This document shows positions 17,107-24,261 of a stretch of 53,037 bases of DNA, piece after piece (position 1 is the stretch's first letter; each line of letters opens with the position of its first letter). The stretch lies in the NCBI GenBank assembly GCA_021848045.1, contig JAJZNC010000054.1, positions 1 through 53,037 on the forward strand, given 5' to 3'. The translations under genes were made by a program, and so were the position numbers. This stretch comes from an archaeon (GTDB lineage Archaea > Thermoproteota > Nitrososphaeria > Nitrososphaerales > Gagatemarchaeaceae). A model generated the notes under the pieces. The model ran no database searches, was not told the DNA's origin, and saw nothing but the letters and a program-made list of their open reading frames with translations.

Positions 17107-17130
17107 GATGCTGTTGCGTCTTTTGTCACG
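17107..17130 (+). repeat. Left terminal inverted repeat
   Basis: 24 bp starting GATGCTGTTGCGTC and ending TTTTGTCACG, the exact reverse complement of 20208-20231. It carries the CTGTTGC core shared by IS6-family ends. Confidence 0.9.
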
Positions 17131-17132
17131 AG

Positions 17133-17142
17133 CGAAATATAT
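17133..17142 (+). promoter_or_regulatory. TATA box of the cargo operon inside the left transposon end
   Basis: CGAAATATATCC lies just inside the left inverted repeat, about 32 bp before the TTG start of the peptidase-like gene. The cargo therefore travels with its own promoter. Confidence 0.45.
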
Positions 17143-17171
17143 CCCAAGAGAGCCTTGAGTGATAGACTTAA

Positions 17172-17897
17172 TTGAGCACAAGTCTAGTCCTAGTTGGCTT
17201 GTCCGGCGAAGAAAAGCCGACACTCGAAGACCTAACCGACGAGAAACAGCATATCAACATCGGAACCCTAACCGCCAAGTTCAAGCTCCAACCAATAGCC
17301 AATTCATGCGAAACAACATGCATCACAAACATTCTCCACGAATTGTCTGATAGGTTCAAGCATCCTGACCTCCATTTTTCGGAGGCCGCGATAAACGAAG
17401 CCTGCGGATACAAGGCACCTAGGGGCTACAACACGAGGAAACTGATACCGGGTCTCAGAGATATTCTCCGGCCCCTTGGATGGACGCCTTCTCAAGAATC
17501 AAGGGTAGGCCATACGAAATTGCGCCGGGTTCTCATAAACAAGGACTTGAGCTATCCATTGGTTAGCCTCTCGGAAGAATACATGCGCGAAGTCCTCGAC
17601 CACCGGACCGGGAATTTCGATGACCATGTCGTCGTTCTCTTCCGTGCTTCCGGGCAGTGGACGGTTGTTTACGACCCGTATGGGTTCGGTTCCCCGAAGA
17701 CCAAAGAAAAGTTCCGGACATATGGAGCGGGGATAATCCCTATTCGCACCACCGACTTTATCAGATACTGGACGCATACAACCTTAGCGACGAAGTGGAT
17801 GTTCTGGATAACCAAATGGAGCCCGCCGAAGCGGCCTGCTCCATTAGAATCATATAGTGAAGTTCAGAAGGCTGAGAACACGGTGGTAGCCGCTTAA
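17172..17897 (+). CDS. Papain-fold (C39-like) cysteine peptidase-like cargo protein
   Basis: 241 residues from TTG 17172. A papain-fold catalytic set can be read in order: Gln40 and Cys46 in LQPIANSCETTC (spacing of six, as for the oxyanion Gln and nucleophile in papain and C39 peptidases), His152 in FDDHVVVLF, and Asp168 in WTVVYDPYG. The H-x15-D spacing followed by Pro is typical of C39-like proteins (v.DP). There is no signal peptide or ABC domain, so it is probably cytoplasmic. The stop codon is directly followed by the ATG of the next gene (TAAATG), so both are co-translated. The role could be a protease, transglutaminase-like or acyltransferase; the true substrate is unknown. Confidence 0.7.
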   Translation: MSTSLVLVGLSGEEKPTLEDLTDEKQHINIGTLTAKFKLQPIANSCETTCITNILHELSDRFKHPDLHFSEAAINEACGYKAPRGYNTRKLIPGLRDILRPLGWTPSQESRVGHTKLRRVLINKDLSYPLVSLSEEYMREVLDHRTGNFDDHVVVLFRASGQWTVVYDPYGFGSPKTKEKFRTYGAGIIPIRTTDFIRYWTHTTLATKWMFWITKWSPPKRPAPLESYSEVQKAENTVVAA

Positions 17898-18848
17898 ATG
17901 TCACTACGTCAAACTGACAGAGAGCGCCTCAAACCTCTTCTGTCACACCTCAGACAACGCTTTGGGCCTTACGTATTCATTTCGGGATATGAACAGGACA
18001 CGAAGACGGTTTCTCTGGGCATCGAGATTCACGAGATGATTGTAGACCACAGCAAAGAAGACAAGTCAACAATGAACTATATCTCGATTGAAGATGTTGC
18101 ATCGCTTACATGGTCTCAACCTAGTGGGAAGGTCAAGACTTCCGGCCTCACACTTCCTCAATTCACCAAGAAGGTTGAGGAAAGATACACGAGTATTACC
18201 GAACGGTCCCACAAGGCCCTACTGCCATCTCTTTACAAGAAACTGGTGACCATTCCCGATGTAGATGTCAACATGAGGCCCCTACGGAAGATACTGGTTG
18301 GAATTACTCGGAATGGAAAATTTTCGCCGGAAGAACTCGGACGACCACCAGAAAAGGCGGAACAAGTCCACAACTATTTCGTCCTCTTGTCGGACCTTCA
18401 TTACATCAAGAGGGAGAACGGCGGTTATGTCGCTGGACAGGGAATGAAGCATTTGGAAGCGACCGAGCTTGAACCATACCAACTCTACCAGCACATTCTT
18501 GCCGATGTCCTCAGAGAATACAGTCCTTATCTCAAAGAGGTGATGCGGTGGACAATGATTACGCCTTTCCTGAGGTGGTGTCACTCATACTATCGTCCGG
18601 CATTGTCAGCTAACTCTCTATTGCAATTGGAACAAGGAGAATTGAATTCATACTACACCATGTTCTACGGGCCTTGGCATGTAAGTCACGATGAGTCTCA
18701 GATAGACTCGATAGTCCAAGCGAAGATTCTGGCCTACCCGAAAGGTCAGCCATTCATTCATGGCTATCAGCCAATACTTGACGAATACCTAGAAAACGCG
18801 AGGAAAGACCCTATGCTTGATACGGTTCTCTTCCCAAGAGGGAATTAG
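17898..18848 (+). CDS. Unrecognised 316-residue transposon cargo protein, possible central winged helix
   Basis: The ATG abuts the stop of the peptidase-like gene. The N-terminal third (1-115) is mixed alpha/beta with GPYVFISGYEQDTKTVSLGI. The middle (about 125-190, MRPLRKILVGITRNGKFSPE to RENGGYVAGQGMKHLEA) reads like a winged helix with helices and a beta wing. The C-terminus (about 190-316) is rich in aromatic residues and helices (YQHILADVLREYSPYLKEVM). No catalytic motif or membrane segment is evident. Tight coupling to the peptidase gene suggests a partner, substrate or sensor. The family is unknown to me. Confidence 0.6.
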   Translation: MSLRQTDRERLKPLLSHLRQRFGPYVFISGYEQDTKTVSLGIEIHEMIVDHSKEDKSTMNYISIEDVASLTWSQPSGKVKTSGLTLPQFTKKVEERYTSITERSHKALLPSLYKKLVTIPDVDVNMRPLRKILVGITRNGKFSPEELGRPPEKAEQVHNYFVLLSDLHYIKRENGGYVAGQGMKHLEATELEPYQLYQHILADVLREYSPYLKEVMRWTMITPFLRWCHSYYRPALSANSLLQLEQGELNSYYTMFYGPWHVSHDESQIDSIVQAKILAYPKGQPFIHGYQPILDEYLENARKDPMLDTVLFPRGN

Positions 18849-19010
18849 CTACTTCGAACTGAGTCGTTCCTTAATCTTCCGTTCCCACTCGTCATGTCTG
18901 ATCATTCCCTTCTCTTCAAGAACGTCAACAAGGGAAGAGAGCATTAGGTCCATCATATCGACTTCCTCCCTAATGCCCTCTATCTCTTTGGACTCTTTCT
19001 TCTTGCTCAT
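18849..19010 (-). CDS. 53-residue helical protein of the transposase operon
   Basis: Reads MSKKKESKEIEGIREEVDMM then DLMLSSLVDVLEEKGMIRHD and ends KERLSSK. Charged and helical, with a heptad-like pattern that could form a coiled coil. Its ATG at 19010 overlaps the stop of the upstream ribbon-helix-helix gene by four bases (ATGA). The stop is adjacent to the convergent end of the plus-strand cargo gene. Function unknown; the overlap argues that it is a real translated gene and a partner of the RHH protein. Confidence 0.6.
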   Translation of the reverse strand: MSKKKESKEIEGIREEVDMMDLMLSSLVDVLEEKGMIRHDEWERKIKERLSSK

Positions 19011-19162
19011 TCCTTCTTGTCCCCTCGGATGTATCCCTTCTCGCTAAGGTAAGCTATGACGATGGTTCGAATCGTGTCCGACCTTCCTTCGCCGAGCTTT
19101 CCCTTTAGCTTGTCTACGGTGTCCATGATTTCGTCGGGTAGGCTTACGAGTGCTCTTTCCAT
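19007..19162 (-). CDS. Ribbon-helix-helix (CopG/Arc-like) DNA-binding protein in the transposase operon
   Basis: 51 residues: MERALVSLPDEIMDTVDKLK then GKLGEGRSDTIRTIVIAYLS. The beta-strand (RALVSLP) followed by two helices with the conserved GRSDTIR turn is the classic RHH fold. It starts one base after the transposase stop and overlaps the following 53-residue gene. Its position suggests that it represses the transposase promoter or helps organise the transposon ends. It is a dimer in all known relatives. Confidence 0.75.
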   Translation of the reverse strand: MERALVSLPDEIMDTVDKLKGKLGEGRSDTIRTIVIAYLSEKGYIRGDKKE

Positions 19163-19163
19163 T

Positions 19164-20057
19164 CTACTTCACCATTATCTCCGGTGCGACCTCTTGAGCT
19201 ATCGGGCGATCAACCTTGGCCTCGTGCTGAGTCGCTTTCTCAATCAGTTCGCTCCATCCGTTTGTAATCTCAATTCCCGCCTTCTGAGCTGGTGTCATGC
19301 CAAGGGTTTGGTGCTCGCGCACATAGTTGTAGTTGACCACATATCCATCGAGAATGTTCTTCGCGGTCTCGCTGGTCTTCAATCCCCTCATTGGTCTTGT
19401 CCTTTCCTTTAGAGTCTCGTGAACCCTTTCTACGATGTTGTTGGTCTGCCTTGCCCTTATGCCGACTCTTTGGACGAACTCAACCTTATCGACCTTGTAT
19501 CGAGAGTAGAAGACCCGATTGAAGGCGCTCTGATAGACGTAGCTTCCGTCCACGAAGACCGCTCTCGGCCTCTGCTTGGTGTTATCCAAGCCCTTCTGGA
19601 ATACTGCCACAGTGTCCTCGAAGGTTCGCGAACCCGACAAGTGCGTGGCAACCAAGAACTTAGTGTCCTCGTCAATCATTTCCCATAACCATTGGTCTCG
19701 CCCTTCGCACTTGATTACCGTCTCGTCCTCGTGCCACTTTCCGCTTGTCTGAGGCGTGTGGGCCTTGATTACGTAAGCGTTGACCAGCTTCGAATACTTC
19801 TGGACCCAGTGCCAAATCGTCGCTTCATTGACCTCTTCACCAATTAGCCTCTTGAGTTGCCTCTGAGTCTTTCTGACGCTCAACCCTTCGAAGTAGAGGT
19901 TGAGGGCCGCGATTATCACGTGCTTGGCAACCTTCATGCGACTGAATTGCTGATTGTCAAAGAACCTGTGACCGCAATCCTTGCACTTGTAGACTTGCTT
20001 CTGAGCTACGCTACCATTCTTCACGACGCTTTCCGAGCCGCAGAACTTGCATTCCAT
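19164..20057 (-). CDS. IS6-family-like DDE transposase
   Basis: 297 residues. An N-terminal zinc ribbon (Cys3, Cys6, Cys25, Cys28) is followed by an HTH (LSVRKTQRQLKRLIGEEVNE) and the RNase H-fold catalytic core: Asp111 in WHEDETVIK, Asp170 in AVFVDGSYVY and Glu210 in NNIVERVHETLKERTRPMRG. WHxDET and the N-x2-ER...RTRPMRG block are hallmarks of IS6-family enzymes. It is the first gene of a minus-strand operon with an RHH protein and a 53-residue protein. A TATA-like CATAAATAG is about 40 bp upstream. Full length, with no frameshift, so it is probably active. Confidence 0.92.
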   Translation of the reverse strand: MECKFCGSESVVKNGSVAQKQVYKCKDCGHRFFDNQQFSRMKVAKHVIIAALNLYFEGLSVRKTQRQLKRLIGEEVNEATIWHWVQKYSKLVNAYVIKAHTPQTSGKWHEDETVIKCEGRDQWLWEMIDEDTKFLVATHLSGSRTFEDTVAVFQKGLDNTKQRPRAVFVDGSYVYQSAFNRVFYSRYKVDKVEFVQRVGIRARQTNNIVERVHETLKERTRPMRGLKTSETAKNILDGYVVNYNYVREHQTLGMTPAQKAGIEITNGWSELIEKATQHEAKVDRPIAQEVAPEIMVK

Positions 20058-20207
20058 GTTATATCGCGCGTATATCCCATACGATACTATACTATTTATG
20101 TCTTTAGAGATATACTCAGACGGGTGCTTATCCCTTCATTTCGGGGGACAAACGCTCTTGAAGAATGCCCCCACTTCCCGTTTGTTGGCAATGCAATTTA
20201 ACTTAGC
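20058..20207 (-). promoter_or_regulatory. Transposase promoter and right transposon end
   Basis: About 150 AT-rich bases between the transposase start and the right inverted repeat. It contains several TATA-like stretches on the minus strand, including CATAAATAG at about 20094-20102. No gene seen. Confidence 0.4.
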
Positions 20208-20231
20208 CGTGACAAAAGACGCAACAGCATC
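20208..20231 (-). repeat. Right terminal inverted repeat
   Basis: Perfect 24-bp reverse complement of the left end (17107-17130), followed directly by the second copy of the target duplication. Confidence 0.9.
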
Positions 20232-20239
20232 CCGTCGCG
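20232..20239 (+). repeat. Right target-site duplication
   Basis: CCGTCGCG, identical to 17099-17106. Removing the element and one copy would rejoin the pre-insertion sequence upstream of the TRAM gene. Confidence 0.85.
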
Positions 20240-20307
20240 CTACGCTTAATTACTTCGCCAGGTCCCGCGTGGACACCGAAAGAAACTGCGGTAGGAAGTG
20301 ATAACGG

Positions 20308-20655
20308 ATGAGTTTCGGACAGCGTGGAGGCGGGTATGGAAACCGCGGAGGCTTCGGCGCGAGGGAGAGCAGGTTCGAGTCCTTCAAGCCCAAGCCGGTC
20401 GAGGTGGGGAAGGTCTACGACGTGACCATATCAGACATCAGCAGGCGCGGAGACGGCATCGCGAAGATCGACGGCTTCGTCATCTTCGTCGCCGGCGGGA
20501 AGCAGGGCCAGTCTGCCAAGGTCAAGGTGACCCAGGTCTCCAACCGGTACGCGATGGGCACGGTCGTGGAGGCGCCAGGCGCTTCAGCCCCGGGGATCTC
20601 TAACGAGGAGGAGGTCGCCGAGATAGCTGAAGAGCTGGAAGAGTCGGACGAGTAG
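20308..20655 (+). CDS. TRAM-domain RNA-binding protein
   Basis: 115 residues. A Gly/Arg-rich N-terminus (MSFGQRGGGYGNRGGFGARE) is followed by a TRAM domain (about 30-90: VEVGKVYDVTISDISRRGDG, IAKIDGFVIFVAG, KVKVTQV) and an acidic tail (EEEVAEIAEELEESDE). Free-standing archaeal TRAM proteins act as RNA chaperones, often cold-responsive. The RGG-like head is an added nucleic-acid contact. A TATA-like CTTAATTA at 20244-20251 is just outside the transposon, so the insertion left at least the core promoter but removed upstream DNA. Confidence 0.88.
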   Translation: MSFGQRGGGYGNRGGFGARESRFESFKPKPVEVGKVYDVTISDISRRGDGIAKIDGFVIFVAGGKQGQSAKVKVTQVSNRYAMGTVVEAPGASAPGISNEEEVAEIAEELEESDE

Positions 20656-20764
20656 GCGGCCGCACCCGCGAAAGGAGGTTGTACCTCGAACGGAGGCAAC
20701 CTCTCCCCAACATTCTTGCTGGCATCGCAAAGCTACATATCGAGACCCCGTCACGGGCCCTCCC

Positions 20765-21190
20765 GTGATCGAGGTCTTCACTGACGGGAGGGCGGAGCCG
20801 AACCCGGGGGTCGGGACCTTCGGCTACGTGGTCTACGAGGGCGGAAGGCGGGTCCACTCCTCGCACGGCCTCGCCGGCGAGGGAGTCACCAACAACTACG
20901 CGGAGTACTACTGCCTCGTGAAGGCCCTGCAATACCTCTCCCCGCGCAGGGACGAGGAGATCAAGGTCTTCTCGGACTCTGCGCTCCTCGTCAACCAGAT
21001 GAAAGGGGCGTGGAGGTTCAAGGGAGGGCCCTACGGGGCGAAGTACCGGGAGGCCAAGGAGCTGGCCGTCAGGTTCACTAGGCTCGCCTTCGAGTGGGTC
21101 CCCAGGGAGCGCAACTCAGAGGCGGACGAGCTCACCAACATCGCGTTCGCCGAGGCCCGCTCGATGGCTCTCCGCGAGCCCAAAGGATAA
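20765..21190 (+). CDS. rnhA: Ribonuclease HI
   Basis: 141 residues from GTG 20765. Cleaves RNA in RNA-DNA hybrids. Catalytic Asp7 (FTDGRAEPNPG), Glu47 (NNYAEYYCLV), Asp71 (FSDSALLVNQM) and Asp121 (RNSEADELTN) are all present. It is the short type without the basic handle, as in other archaeal type 1 enzymes. The stop lies about 35 bases before the aldolase gene on the same strand. Confidence 0.92.
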   Translation: MIEVFTDGRAEPNPGVGTFGYVVYEGGRRVHSSHGLAGEGVTNNYAEYYCLVKALQYLSPRRDEEIKVFSDSALLVNQMKGAWRFKGGPYGAKYREAKELAVRFTRLAFEWVPRERNSEADELTNIAFAEARSMALREPKG

Positions 21191-21225
21191 TAGGCCGGGG
21201 GGGCCGGAGCGCTGCCCGACCAGCA

Positions 21226-22068
21226 ATGGACTATGGACTGAAGAACAGGATCTCCAGGATGATAAGGCCGTCTACCGGCCGCTCCGTGATGCTCGCGTGC
21301 GACCACGGCTACTTCATGGGGCCCACCCGGCGGCTGGAGAACCCGAGGACCACCATCGCGCCGCTGGTGCCCTACTCGGACGTCGTCTCTGTCACGCGCG
21401 GGGTCCTTCGCGCCTCCGTCGACCCGGAGTGGGACGTCCCGATCCTCCTCAGGGTATCGGGCGGGACGAGCATCCTGCAGGACGACCTGAGCAACGAGGG
21501 GATAACGACCTCGATGAAGGAGGCTGTGAGGCTCAACGCGACGGCGGTCTCGATATCGATATTCGTGGGGGCGCCCAACGAGAAGGAGACCCTGCTCAAC
21601 CTCGGGAGGCTGGTCGACGAGGGCGAGGAGTACGGGATGCCGGTGATGGCGATAACCGCGGTCGGGAAGGAGCTCGAGAAGCGCGACGACAGGTACCTTT
21701 CGCTGGCCTGCAGGGTCGCCGCCGAGCTCGGGGCGCGCATGGTGAAGACGTACTACTGCGAGGGCTTCTCGAGGGTGGTCGACGGCTGCCCCGTCCCCGT
21801 GGTGGTGGCGGGCGGCCCGAAGCTCGACACCGAGGCTGACGTCTTCAGGCTCGTCCGCAGCGCCATCGAGGAGGGCGCGGTAGGGGTCGACATGGGCAGG
21901 AACATCTGGCAGAACGACCACCCGGTCGCGGTCATAAAGGCGATCGACGCGATCGTCCACGAGGGCGCCACCGAGAAGGAGGCGATGGGCCTCTTCCTCG
22001 AGTCCAAGGCAAAGACCCAGGAGCTCGCCAGCCCAGCGGCCGGGCGCCCACAGCGGTCGCGCCGCTGA
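21226..22068 (+). CDS. LsrF/DhnA-like class I aldolase
   Basis: 280 residues from ATG 21226 (MDYGLKNRISRMIRPSTGRS). The DHGYFMGPT motif and Schiff-base Lys174 in RMVKTYYCEG, followed by the phosphate-binding VVVAGGPK and VDMGRNIWQ, match the DhnA/LsrF branch of class I aldolases. LsrF acts on phosphorylated AI-2, but archaeal relatives include ADH synthase and fructose-bisphosphate aldolase. The MDxGxKNRxSR start is closest to LsrF. Without lsrK or lsrB nearby, an AI-2 role is unsupported. It could supply a sugar-phosphate or aromatic precursor. Confidence 0.78.
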   Translation: MDYGLKNRISRMIRPSTGRSVMLACDHGYFMGPTRRLENPRTTIAPLVPYSDVVSVTRGVLRASVDPEWDVPILLRVSGGTSILQDDLSNEGITTSMKEAVRLNATAVSISIFVGAPNEKETLLNLGRLVDEGEEYGMPVMAITAVGKELEKRDDRYLSLACRVAAELGARMVKTYYCEGFSRVVDGCPVPVVVAGGPKLDTEADVFRLVRSAIEEGAVGVDMGRNIWQNDHPVAVIKAIDAIVHEGATEKEAMGLFLESKAKTQELASPAAGRPQRSRR

Positions 22069-22101
22069 GCCGGGCCGCCTCCCTAGGAGCCGTTCCTGCA
22101 G

Positions 22102-23100
22102 GTGGGCGTAGAATTGCTGGGCGTGGGCGTGGTCGGGGCGGGGAGGATGGGCGCGATGCACGCCCGCAACGTCGCCAAGAAGGTCCCGGACGCCCGGCTG
22201 GTGGCCGTGGCCGACACCTCTGAGGAGGCTGCGAAGAGGCTCGCCGCAGAGTGCGGCGCGGCGAACGTCTTCACCGACTACCTCCGGCTCGTGGAGAACC
22301 GCGAGGTCCAGGCCGTGGTGATAGCGACCCCGACGGCGCTGAAGCCGCAGATCGTGAAGTTCGCCTGCGAGGCAGGCAAGCACGTCTTCTGCGAGGAGCC
22401 CGTCGCCACGACGCTCCAGGACGCCCAGCAGGTGGTGAAGTCCACCCAGAGGTCGCCCGCAAAGTTCCAGGTGGGGTACCAGAGGAGGTTCGACCCCCTC
22501 CACCTGGAGGTGAAGGGGGCGCTCGACTCGGGCGACCTGGGGAGCGTGGTGATGCTGAGGTCTAACACCAGGGACCCCCTCCCCAACCCCGCGCAGTGGC
22601 CCGACCTCAAGGCGAGCGGAGGGATATTCTTCGACACGTGCACGCACGACTACGACGTCGTGCGGTGGCTCTGCGGGAGCGAGGTGAGCAGGGTGGAGGC
22701 GGAGGGGGCGCCGCGCTCCCAGCCCGACCAGCACACGGCGATCACCAACCTGTACCTCGCCAACGGCGTCGTGGCGCAGGTGGACGCGAGCAGGATGTCG
22801 AGCTACGGGTACGACGTGAGGGTCGAGGTCCTCGGCACCAAGGGCGCGGTCTTCACGAGCCCCGCGAGGCCCGGGGGCGTGAGGCTGCTGAAGGGTCCCC
22901 AGGAGGCTCCGCGCGCGTACTCCTGGTACGAGGACAGGTTCGAGGAGGCCTACCTGCTGGAGATGCGCTCCTTCGTGGAGTGCGCGCTGAAGGACCAGGA
23001 GCCCAGGGCGGCGGCGCTGGACGGCAAGGCCGCCGTCGAGGTGGCCGCCGCCGCGAGGAAGTCGATGCTCGAGGGCAAGGCGGTCAACCTCCCTCTCTGA
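22102..23100 (+). CDS. Gfo/Idh/MocA-family oxidoreductase (inositol dehydrogenase-like)
   Basis: 332 residues from GTG 22102. The NAD(P)-binding GVVGAGRMGAMHARN and the substrate-domain motif FFDTCTHDYDVVRW are typical of myo-inositol/scyllo-inositol dehydrogenases. The nearly invariant EKP motif is CEEP here (97-100), so the catalytic lysine position is Glu99. The rest of the fold is intact. It follows the aldolase by 33 bases on the same strand, which suggests a sugar or polyol pathway. The missing lysine makes normal dehydrogenase chemistry uncertain. Confidence 0.82.
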   Translation: MGVELLGVGVVGAGRMGAMHARNVAKKVPDARLVAVADTSEEAAKRLAAECGAANVFTDYLRLVENREVQAVVIATPTALKPQIVKFACEAGKHVFCEEPVATTLQDAQQVVKSTQRSPAKFQVGYQRRFDPLHLEVKGALDSGDLGSVVMLRSNTRDPLPNPAQWPDLKASGGIFFDTCTHDYDVVRWLCGSEVSRVEAEGAPRSQPDQHTAITNLYLANGVVAQVDASRMSSYGYDVRVEVLGTKGAVFTSPARPGGVRLLKGPQEAPRAYSWYEDRFEEAYLLEMRSFVECALKDQEPRAAALDGKAAVEVAAAARKSMLEGKAVNLPL

Positions 23101-23103
23101 GCC

Positions 23104-24207
23104 CTAGCGCCGCAGCCCGGCGAGCGAGTCCGATAGCCCGGCGAGCACTGCCGAGATCGCCTGCGGGGTCGCCGAGGTTCCCATGTGCCCGATCCGGATT
23201 ATCCTTCCCTTCAACTCGTCGAGGCCGTCGGCTATCATTATGCCGTGCCGGTCGAGCAGCGCCCGCCTCAGCGGGCCTGACCACGCCCGGCCCACCTTGG
23301 CCACAGAGACGGTGTTCGAGAGGAACCTCATGTCGGTGAACACCTCGAGGCCGAGCCCCTCCAGACCCGCCCTCAGACTCTGCCCCGCCTCCGCGTGCCT
23401 CTTGTACCTGGCCTGGAGCCCCTCCGCGAGGGCCAGGTCGACGGCCTTGCGCATCGCGACGATCACCGAGGTCGGCATGGAAGAGGGGTACGGGTGCCCC
23501 CACGACCCGTCGACGGCGATCGCGTCTCGCCAGGTGTTGAGGTCGAGGAAGAGGCTGTGGATGCGAGCCTTGTTCGACCTCGCCGCATCCCAGGAGGCAG
23601 GCCCTATCATCACCGGCTGCGCCCCGAAGACGCCGCCCAGCGCCTTGCTCGCGTACCCGATGACATAGTCCGCGCCCCACTCGTCGGCCCTCACCTCCAT
23701 CCCCCCGAACGTCGAGATCGCGTCCAGGACCGTGAGGACCCCCCGCTTCTTGCAGACCCTGAAGATCTCGGCGGGCGGGGTCGCGGCGCCGGTCGAGGTC
23801 TCGGTGTGGACCAGGAAGAGCGCCTTGCCCGCGACGTCCTTGTGCGAGTCGAGCGCCTCGGCTACCTGGTCTGGGAGGGGGCCAGACCCGAGCTCTGAGC
23901 GGATCGCCACCGCCCGCCCGCCCACGGCGCGTATCATCTTGGGGATCATCCCGGAGAAGACCCCGTTGAGGCAGACGAACCCAGTCCCGCCTCGCCCCAC
24001 CAGGTTCACCACCGAGGTCTCCACCGCGACCTGCCCCGGGACGGGCATGAGGACGACGTCGTTCCGGGTCCCGAAGACCTTCTTCAGCCTGGATGTGGTG
24101 TCGCCGTAGATGCCCTTCCACTCCGCCCCGTAGTGAGGGAGCACCGGCTCCGAGAGCGCCTTCAGCACCTCCGGGTCGGGCTGGGAAGGCCCGGGGATCA
24201 TGAGCAA
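23104..24207 (-). CDS. Class V PLP aminotransferase (alanine/serine-glyoxylate type)
   Basis: 367 residues starting TTG 24207 (MLMIPGPSQPDPEVLKAL). MIPGP is the family start, HTETSTG (134-140) and DAIST (162-166) hold the PLP ring, and Lys188 in YASKALGG forms the aldimine. Relatives transfer amino groups between alanine or serine and glyoxylate or pyruvate. A TATA element CTTAAATAG (minus, about 24237-24245) is about 32 bp upstream. Convergent with the Gfo/Idh gene (3-bp gap). Confidence 0.9.
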   Translation of the reverse strand: MLMIPGPSQPDPEVLKALSEPVLPHYGAEWKGIYGDTTSRLKKVFGTRNDVVLMPVPGQVAVETSVVNLVGRGGTGFVCLNGVFSGMIPKMIRAVGGRAVAIRSELGSGPLPDQVAEALDSHKDVAGKALFLVHTETSTGAATPPAEIFRVCKKRGVLTVLDAISTFGGMEVRADEWGADYVIGYASKALGGVFGAQPVMIGPASWDAARSNKARIHSLFLDLNTWRDAIAVDGSWGHPYPSSMPTSVIVAMRKAVDLALAEGLQARYKRHAEAGQSLRAGLEGLGLEVFTDMRFLSNTVSVAKVGRAWSGPLRRALLDRHGIMIADGLDELKGRIIRIGHMGTSATPQAISAVLAGLSDSLAGLRR

Positions 24208-24261
24208 GGGGTCGTTCGCCCGTCCCGGGGCCGGACGCTATTTAAGGCCGCAGCCGGCCGG

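Larger units (their letters stand above)
17107..20231. mobile_element. IS6-family-like transposon with cargo genes (3125 bp)
   Basis: A complete element bounded by perfect 24-bp terminal inverted repeats (17107-17130 and 20208-20231) and an 8-bp direct target duplication CCGTCGCG. The ends begin GATGCTGTTGCGTC, close to the IS6-family end pattern GGxxCTGTTGC. It encodes a DDE transposase, a ribbon-helix-helix protein and a 53-residue protein on the minus strand, plus two plus-strand cargo genes (cysteine peptidase-like and an unrecognised protein). Base composition is clearly AT-richer than the flanks. The perfect ends and target duplication imply recent insertion, in the intergenic region upstream of the TRAM-protein gene. 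Typical IS6 elements are about 0.7-1 kb, so the two cargo genes make this unusually large for a single-transposase IS6 element. Confidence 0.9.

Noticed and set aside
19062-19082. GGTTCGAATC string as a tRNA T-arm
   Set aside because: It lies inside the RHH coding sequence and no acceptor, D or anticodon stems fit around it. Similar strings at 48702-48713 and about 50680 also fail. I found no tRNA or rRNA gene in the window.
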